Source: Oceanicaulis sp. (lineage in GTDB: Bacteria > Pseudomonadota > Alphaproteobacteria > Caulobacterales > Maricaulaceae). From it: a stretch of DNA of 57,030 bases. Below, in pieces: positions 52,338 through 57,030 of this stretch. Under the pieces are notes generated by a model. That model was given only the letters and a program-made list of their open reading frames with translations. It was not told the origin of the DNA and did no database searches. The position numbers and the translations under genes were made by a program. The first letter of the stretch is position 1, and every line of letters begins with the position of its first letter. The stretch is from the NCBI GenBank assembly GCA_020832735.1, contig JAFIEB010000066.1, positions 1-57,030 of the forward strand, read 5' to 3'.

Positions 52338-52404
52338 TTGACCTCGATTGTCCCTTCAAATTAGGCTGTGGTAGCGCTAACAAACATTGGCCTGTTAGCA
52401 GGCC
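52338..52404 (+). promoter_or_regulatory. GH3 promoter with LacI-type operator and inverted repeat
   Basis: TTGACC (52338-52343) and TAGGCT (52362-52367) form a possible promoter with an 18-base spacer. Just downstream, TGGTAGCGCTAACA (52369-52382) matches the xylX operator in 13 of 14 positions. A second inverted repeat GGCCTGTTAGCAGGCC (52389-52404) carries the half-site TGTTAGC and may be an auxiliary operator. Confidence 0.7.
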
Positions 52405-52427
52405 ATAATTCCGGGGAGGATCTCATC

Positions 52428-54854
52428 ATGACCGCGTTTCAAATACGCAGACCAATAGTCTTTCGCCATGTGGCGGCGGTGGGTGTTGCTGGCTTGCTCG
52501 CATTTGCAGGGCTCGGTGATTCAGATGCACGCCGCGCCCTGGCGCAAGACGAAACGCCGCTTTACCGCGACGCCTCCCAGCCGGTTGAAGCGCGTGTGGA
52601 AGATCTGCTTTCACGCATGACGCTGGAGGAAAAGGTCGCCCAGATGATCGGCATCTGGCTGTCCAAGGGCGATATCGAGACGCCGGAGGGCGATTTCTCG
52701 CCGGAGCAGGCGTCGCAGAACTATCCCCACGGCATTGGCCAGATTTCACGCCCGTCCGATTTCCGTGGAGCGGACCCGGAAAACGTTGCGGCTGGCGCGA
52801 CTGAAGGCGCGGTGAACCGTACCGAGCGCCAGACGGCCGAGTACATCAACGCCGCCCAGCGCTGGGCGATCGAGGAAACGCGGCTTGGCATCCCGATCAT
52901 GTTCCACGAGGAAGCGCTGCACGGCTATGTGGCGCGCGGCTCGACCAGCTTCCCGCAATCGATTGCGCTGGCCAGCACCTGGGACCCCGAGCTGGTAGAG
53001 CGCGTGTTCAACGTGGCCTCACGTGAGGTGCGCGCCCGTGGTGCGCGCCTGGTATTGTCCCCGGTGGTCGATGTGGCGCGCGATCCGCGCTGGGGGCGCA
53101 TCGAGGAGACTTATGGGGAAGATCCCTACCTTGTCACCCAGATCGGCCTTGCGGCCATTCGCGGTTTCCAGGGCGAAACCCTGCCGCTGGAGCCGGAGCG
53201 GGTCTTCGTCACGCTCAAACACATGACCGGCCATGGCGAGCCGGAATCGGGCATCAATATCGGCCCGGCCAATATCTCCGAGCGCACGCTGCGCGAGGTG
53301 TTCTTCCCGCCGTTCGAGGCGGCGATCACGCAGCTGCCGGTCATGTCTGTCATGGCCTCCTATAACGAAATTGACGGCCTGCCGAGCCACGCCAACCGCT
53401 GGTTGCTCAATGACGTGCTGCGCGAGGAATGGGGCTTTGATGGCGTGATCGTCAGTGACTATTTCGCGGTCCGTGAGTTGATCACCCGTCACCAGATGCT
53501 TGCCGAGATCGATGACGCCGTGGTGCGCGCCATAGACGCGACCGTTGATATCGAACTGCCTGATCCTGACGGCTATCCGCACCTGGTGCGCCTGGTGCAG
53601 GAGGGCAGGGTGGCTGAGGCGGATATCGACGCTGCTGTGCGCCGCCTGCTCACCATGAAATTCCTCGCCGGTCTTTTCGATGATCCTTATGTCGACGAAG
53701 ACGCCGCCGAGGGTCTGACGGCGACGCCTGACGCCATCGCGCTGGCGCGCGAGGCGGCCCAGCGGGCCATGGTGCTCTTGTCGAATAACGGCGCCCTGCC
53801 GCTTGATCCGGCCCGCACCGGCACGCTGGCTGTGCTGGGCACGCATGCGGTGGATACTCCGCTCGGCGGCTATAGCGATATTCCCCGCCATGTGGTGAGC
53901 GTGCTGGAAGGCATGGAGAACGCCGCTGAGGAACACGGCAATTTCAATGTCATCTATTCAGAAGGCGTGCGCCTGACCGAAAGCCGGGAGTGGGCGGCGG
54001 ACGATGTGGACCCGGTCCCGGCGGAGGTCAATGAACGCCTGATCGCCGAGGCCGTGGAGGCCGCGCGCGAGGCAGACGTGATCCTGATGGTGCTGGGCGA
54101 GAACGAGCAGCTCAGCCGCGAGGCATGGGCCGAGTACCATCTGGGCGACCGTCCGACGCTGGAGCTTTTCGGTCAGCAGATGGACCTTGCCCGCGAAATA
54201 TTCGCGCTCGGCAAGCCCACGGTCGTTCTCCTGCTCAATGGCCGCCCGCTGGCGATTCAGGAGCTTCTTGAAGAAGCCGACGCCGTTATCGAAGGCTGGT
54301 ATCTGGGTCAGGAGACCGGCAATGCGGTGGCCGATGTGGTGTTCGGCGCGGTCAATCCGGGCGGTCGCCTGCCGGTGACATTCGCCCGGTCGGCCGGTCA
54401 TTTGCCGGTCTTCTATAATCAGAAGCCGACGGCCCGGCGCGGCTATCTGCTGGACGATGTGAGCCCGCTCTTCCCGTTCGGCTTCGGTCTCTCCTACACC
54501 ACGTTCGAGATCTCCGAGCCGCGCTTTGATCGCCCCACGATCAGTGTCGGCGAGACCGCCATTGTGGAAGTGGATGTGCGCAATACCGGTAACCGGGAAG
54601 GCGATGAGGTGGTCCAGCTCTATGTGCGCGACGATGTGGCGACCATTACGCGCCCTGTTCTGGAGCTGAAAGGCTTTGAACGCATCACCCTGGCGCCTGG
54701 CGAGCGGCGCACCGTGCGCTTCGAGCTGGAGCCCGAGGCGCTCTCCCTGTGGAACTTGCAGATGGAGCGCGAAGTGGAGCCCGGCACTTTCACCATTTCG
54801 GTTGGCCCTAATTCCGCCGATCTGCGCTCGGCCACACTCACCGTCACGCAATAG
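52428..54854 (+). CDS. Glycoside hydrolase family 3 beta-xylosidase/beta-glucosidase
   Basis: An 808-residue secreted enzyme. ATG 52428 has GGGGAGG upstream; the signal runs to about residue 40 (ALAQ). The GH3 N-terminal barrel (~60-385) has the nucleophile Asp in GVIVSDYFAV near 343 and KHMTGHGEPESG near 265. The GH3 C-terminal domain (~415-640) and a fibronectin-III-like domain (~690-790, VDVRNTGNREGDEVVQLYV) follow. Tyr after the nucleophile Asp (SDY) and the xylan gene setting favour beta-xylosidase. It splits xylose from xylo-oligomers in the periplasm or at the surface. Confidence 0.88.
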   Translation: MTAFQIRRPIVFRHVAAVGVAGLLAFAGLGDSDARRALAQDETPLYRDASQPVEARVEDLLSRMTLEEKVAQMIGIWLSKGDIETPEGDFSPEQASQNYPHGIGQISRPSDFRGADPENVAAGATEGAVNRTERQTAEYINAAQRWAIEETRLGIPIMFHEEALHGYVARGSTSFPQSIALASTWDPELVERVFNVASREVRARGARLVLSPVVDVARDPRWGRIEETYGEDPYLVTQIGLAAIRGFQGETLPLEPERVFVTLKHMTGHGEPESGINIGPANISERTLREVFFPPFEAAITQLPVMSVMASYNEIDGLPSHANRWLLNDVLREEWGFDGVIVSDYFAVRELITRHQMLAEIDDAVVRAIDATVDIELPDPDGYPHLVRLVQEGRVAEADIDAAVRRLLTMKFLAGLFDDPYVDEDAAEGLTATPDAIALAREAAQRAMVLLSNNGALPLDPARTGTLAVLGTHAVDTPLGGYSDIPRHVVSVLEGMENAAEEHGNFNVIYSEGVRLTESREWAADDVDPVPAEVNERLIAEAVEAAREADVILMVLGENEQLSREAWAEYHLGDRPTLELFGQQMDLAREIFALGKPTVVLLLNGRPLAIQELLEEADAVIEGWYLGQETGNAVADVVFGAVNPGGRLPVTFARSAGHLPVFYNQKPTARRGYLLDDVSPLFPFGFGLSYTTFEISEPRFDRPTISVGETAIVEVDVRNTGNREGDEVVQLYVRDDVATITRPVLELKGFERITLAPGERRTVRFELEPEALSLWNLQMEREVEPGTFTISVGPNSADLRSATLTVTQ

Positions 54855-54890
54855 GGATCGTCTGCCCCAACAGGAAAAGGAAAGAAGGCC

Positions 54891-57030
54891 ATGTCGATGA
54901 GCACCCGTTCGTTCTCCCGCGGTCTCGTGCTCGTGGCGTTTTTGGCCTTCGCTTTCCTTGCGGGGCCGGCGGAGGCCGGGCACCCGATCCGCGGAGGGTG
55001 CGAATCCCCTGCGGGCGTATGCGCCGGGTCTCCGCCGGCTTCGGCCTTTCCGCTGATCGTGGCGGGCGAACCCACTGTCGTGCGTACCGATCCGGGCGAT
55101 TATCCCGGGCTTTTGCGCGCTGCGCAGGATCTGCGTGACGATCTGGAGCGTGTGGCGCGCGGGGACATCCCGACCGAGATCACCAATCTGCGGCGTGTGG
55201 ATGACCGGGGCATGGCGATTATGGCCGGCGTGCTCGGCCGCAATCACGATATCGACCGCCTGGTGGAGGAGGGCAGACTGGATGTCTCCGGCGTGGCGGG
55301 CGAATGGGAGGCCTATGTCCAGCAAGTGGTGGATGATCCCGCGCCCGGCATAGACCGCGCGCTGGTCATCGCCGGGTCGGACATGCGCGGCGCCATATTC
55401 GGTATCTATGACCTTTCCGAGCGGATGGGCGTGTCGCCCTGGCACTGGTGGGCGGACGTGCCGATTGAGCGCCGGAGCGATTTGCATGTCACCGAAGGAC
55501 GCCGGGCCGAGCGCCCGCATGTGCGCTATCGCGGCATTTTCCTGAACAATGAAAATCCCGCCCTGCTGGGCTGGGTGGGCGAGACCTATGGCGGGTTCAA
55601 CCACCGTTTCTACGGCGATGTGTTCGAGCTGATCCTGCGCCTGCGCGGCAATTATCTGTGGTCAGCCATGTGGGGCAAGGCGTTCTACGATGATGACGCG
55701 CTGAACCCGGTGACGGCCCAGGCCATGGGCGTCGTGGTCGGGACCACCCATCACGAGCCCATGCTGCGCGCCCATATCGAATGGGACCGGTACGGGATGG
55801 GCGAGTGGAATTACCACACCAACGCAGACAATCTCCAGCGCTTCTGGCGCGAGGGGATCACCCGGCTGGCGCGCCACGAGACCCCGGTCGTGATCGGCAT
55901 GCGCGGTGATGGCGATGAGGCGATGAGTGACGAGACCGAGGTGGAGCTGATGGAGCGCATCGTCGCCGATCAGCGCGCCATTATCGAAGACGTGACGGGC
56001 CGCCCCGCGAGCGAGACGCCCCAGATGTGGGCGCTCTACAAGGAGGTGCTTGATTACTACGACGCCGGCATGGACGTGCCCGACGACGTGATGATCCTGT
56101 TCGCCAATGACAACTGGGGCAATATCCGCCGCGTGCCGCAGCCGGGCGAGGACCGGGCCGGCGGATATGGCATGTACTATCATTTCGACTATGTCGGCGG
56201 GCCGCGGAACTACAAATGGATCAACACCACGCAGATCGCGCGCACCTGGGAGCAGATGAATATCGCCTGGGCGTTCGGCGCCGATCAGCTCTGGCTGGTC
56301 AATGTCGGCGATCTCAAACCCATGGAATTGCCCATCAGCCATTTCCTGACCCAGGCCTGGAATCCGGAAGCGATGACGCAGGAGGTGATGGAGGGGTTCA
56401 CCAGGGACTGGGCTGCCCAGCAATTCGGCGAGGCCCATGCCGACGATATCGCCGCCCTGCTGACCGGCTACACGAACTATAATTCGCGCCGCAAGCCGGA
56501 AATGGTCGGGCCGGACACGTACAGCCTCACCAATTTCGGCGAGGCCGAGCGGATTCTGGCCGAGTGGGATGCGCTGGCCGATCTCGCCAACGCCGTACGC
56601 GAACGACTCGATCCGGAATATGACGACGCCTATGTCCAGCTGGTCTGGTATCCGGTGATCGCGGCGGGCAATCTCAACCGCCTTCACATCGAGACGGCGC
56701 GCAACCGGCTTTACGCTGCGCAAGGGCGCGTGGCGGCCAATGCCAGCGCTGACATGGTCCGCGCCGCCTTTGAGCGCAGCCACGAGCTGGACCGGATCTA
56801 CGAGGAAGACGTGGCGGACGGGAAATGGGTGCACATGATGGCCCAGACCCGCATCTCCTATACCTACTGGCAGCAGCCCGAAGAGGATGTCCTGCCCGAG
56901 CTTGAGACCGTGACGCCCGTGCGCGGCGCCGCGCGGGGGGTTGGTGGGGAGGGTGATGAGCGCGCCTGGCCGGGCGCGGCCGGCGCGCCTGCCCTGCCGG
57001 CCGTCTACCGCCAAGGGCGTCAGACCCGCC
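54891..57030 (+). CDS. GH115 alpha-glucuronidase, 3' end outside the window
   Basis: At least 713 codons, no stop before the window end. ATG 54891 (or 54897) follows AAGAAGG. A signal peptide ends near residue 29 (AEAG). Family GH115 segments are clear: SPWHWWADVP, RYRGIFLNNENPALLGW, LRLRGNYLWSAMWGKAFYDD, GTTHHEPMLRAH, VIGMRGDGDEAMS and LFANDNWGNIRR. These enzymes remove 4-O-methylglucuronic acid from internal and terminal positions of xylan. It starts 36 bases after the GH3 stop and shares its operator. A long leftward frame across it is a shadow. Confidence 0.9.
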   Translation, partial: MSMSTRSFSRGLVLVAFLAFAFLAGPAEAGHPIRGGCESPAGVCAGSPPASAFPLIVAGEPTVVRTDPGDYPGLLRAAQDLRDDLERVARGDIPTEITNLRRVDDRGMAIMAGVLGRNHDIDRLVEEGRLDVSGVAGEWEAYVQQVVDDPAPGIDRALVIAGSDMRGAIFGIYDLSERMGVSPWHWWADVPIERRSDLHVTEGRRAERPHVRYRGIFLNNENPALLGWVGETYGGFNHRFYGDVFELILRLRGNYLWSAMWGKAFYDDDALNPVTAQAMGVVVGTTHHEPMLRAHIEWDRYGMGEWNYHTNADNLQRFWREGITRLARHETPVVIGMRGDGDEAMSDETEVELMERIVADQRAIIEDVTGRPASETPQMWALYKEVLDYYDAGMDVPDDVMILFANDNWGNIRRVPQPGEDRAGGYGMYYHFDYVGGPRNYKWINTTQIARTWEQMNIAWAFGADQLWLVNVGDLKPMELPISHFLTQAWNPEAMTQEVMEGFTRDWAAQQFGEAHADDIAALLTGYTNYNSRRKPEMVGPDTYSLTNFGEAERILAEWDALADLANAVRERLDPEYDDAYVQLVWYPVIAAGNLNRLHIETARNRLYAAQGRVAANASADMVRAAFERSHELDRIYEEDVADGKWVHMMAQTRISYTYWQQPEEDVLPELETVTPVRGAARGVGGEGDERAWPGAAGAPALPAVYRQGRQTR

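Noticed and set aside
53958-55604. 548-codon leftward open frame
   Set aside because: It lies across the GH3 C-terminus and the GH115 start, and its translation is Arg/His-rich without family resemblance.
55662-57014. 450-codon leftward open frame over the end of the window
   Set aside because: It is antisense to a clear GH115 reading frame with many family segments; GC-rich codon use leaves long empty frames on the other strand.

Overview
The window looks like a chromosomal segment of a GC-rich alphaproteobacterium, probably of the Caulobacter/Maricaulis/Hyphomonas type. The strongest clue is a complete Caulobacter-style oxidative xylose (Weimberg) gene set joined to xylan-degrading glycosidases. 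The genus cannot be fixed from the sequence alone. The first ~125 bases are homopolymer-rich and look like a poor-quality sequence end.

Layout: (1) 1-2900, core genes, all leftward: a cut-off 2OG-Fe(II) oxygenase, a sulfotransferase, a HAD phosphatase and MsrA, then a rightward tRNA-Ser(GGA). (2) 2881-42029, a genomic island inserted at the 3' end of that tRNA. Its left end carries a tyrosine integrase. A 24-bp copy of the tRNA 3' end recurs at 42006. A 121-bp right-end sequence is present twice (33590 and 41893), so at least two elements appear stacked, and a truncated second integrase beyond 42029 marks a third. (3) Inside the island: XRE regulator, unknown membrane protein, rolling-circle-type Rep protein and partner (4.9-9.3 kb); a type I restriction locus hsdM-hsdS-unknown-PLD-hsdR with a divergent Mrr endonuclease (9.5-19.1 kb); an IS1111-group IS110 element (20.2-21.6 kb); an uncharacterised six-gene system built on a tubulin-like GTPase and an Hsp70/actin-like ATPase with envelope partners (21.9-32.4 kb), bracketed by remnants of two IS6-family transposases; an IS5-family element (32.8-33.6 kb); and a copper-resistance module (34.1-41.7 kb) with a methyltransferase behind a CueR-type promoter, TolC-like lipoprotein, multicopper oxidase, CnrYXH-like sigma/anti-sigma/sensor set, tandem CopC and CopD.

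(4) 42.1-57.0 kb, xylan/xylose catabolism: a LacI-family regulator whose open frame is joined to the integrase remnant, then xylX-xylB-xylE-xylA-xylC rightward, xylD and a GntR/FadR regulator leftward, a GH3 beta-xylosidase/glucosidase and a GH115 alpha-glucuronidase that runs off the end. TGTTAGCGCTAACA-type palindromes lie in front of xylX and the GH3 gene and link the two transcription units. Glycosidases release xylose and methylglucuronate from glucuronoxylan; XylE imports xylose; XylB, XylC, XylD, XylX and XylA turn it into 2-oxoglutarate.

The most unusual content is the 21.9-32.4 kb system, which combines two cytoskeletal-type NTPase folds with a vWA-like lipoprotein, two further membrane proteins and an SH3/TonB-C envelope protein on mobile DNA. 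It is a strong candidate for an uncharacterised envelope-remodelling or conflict system.
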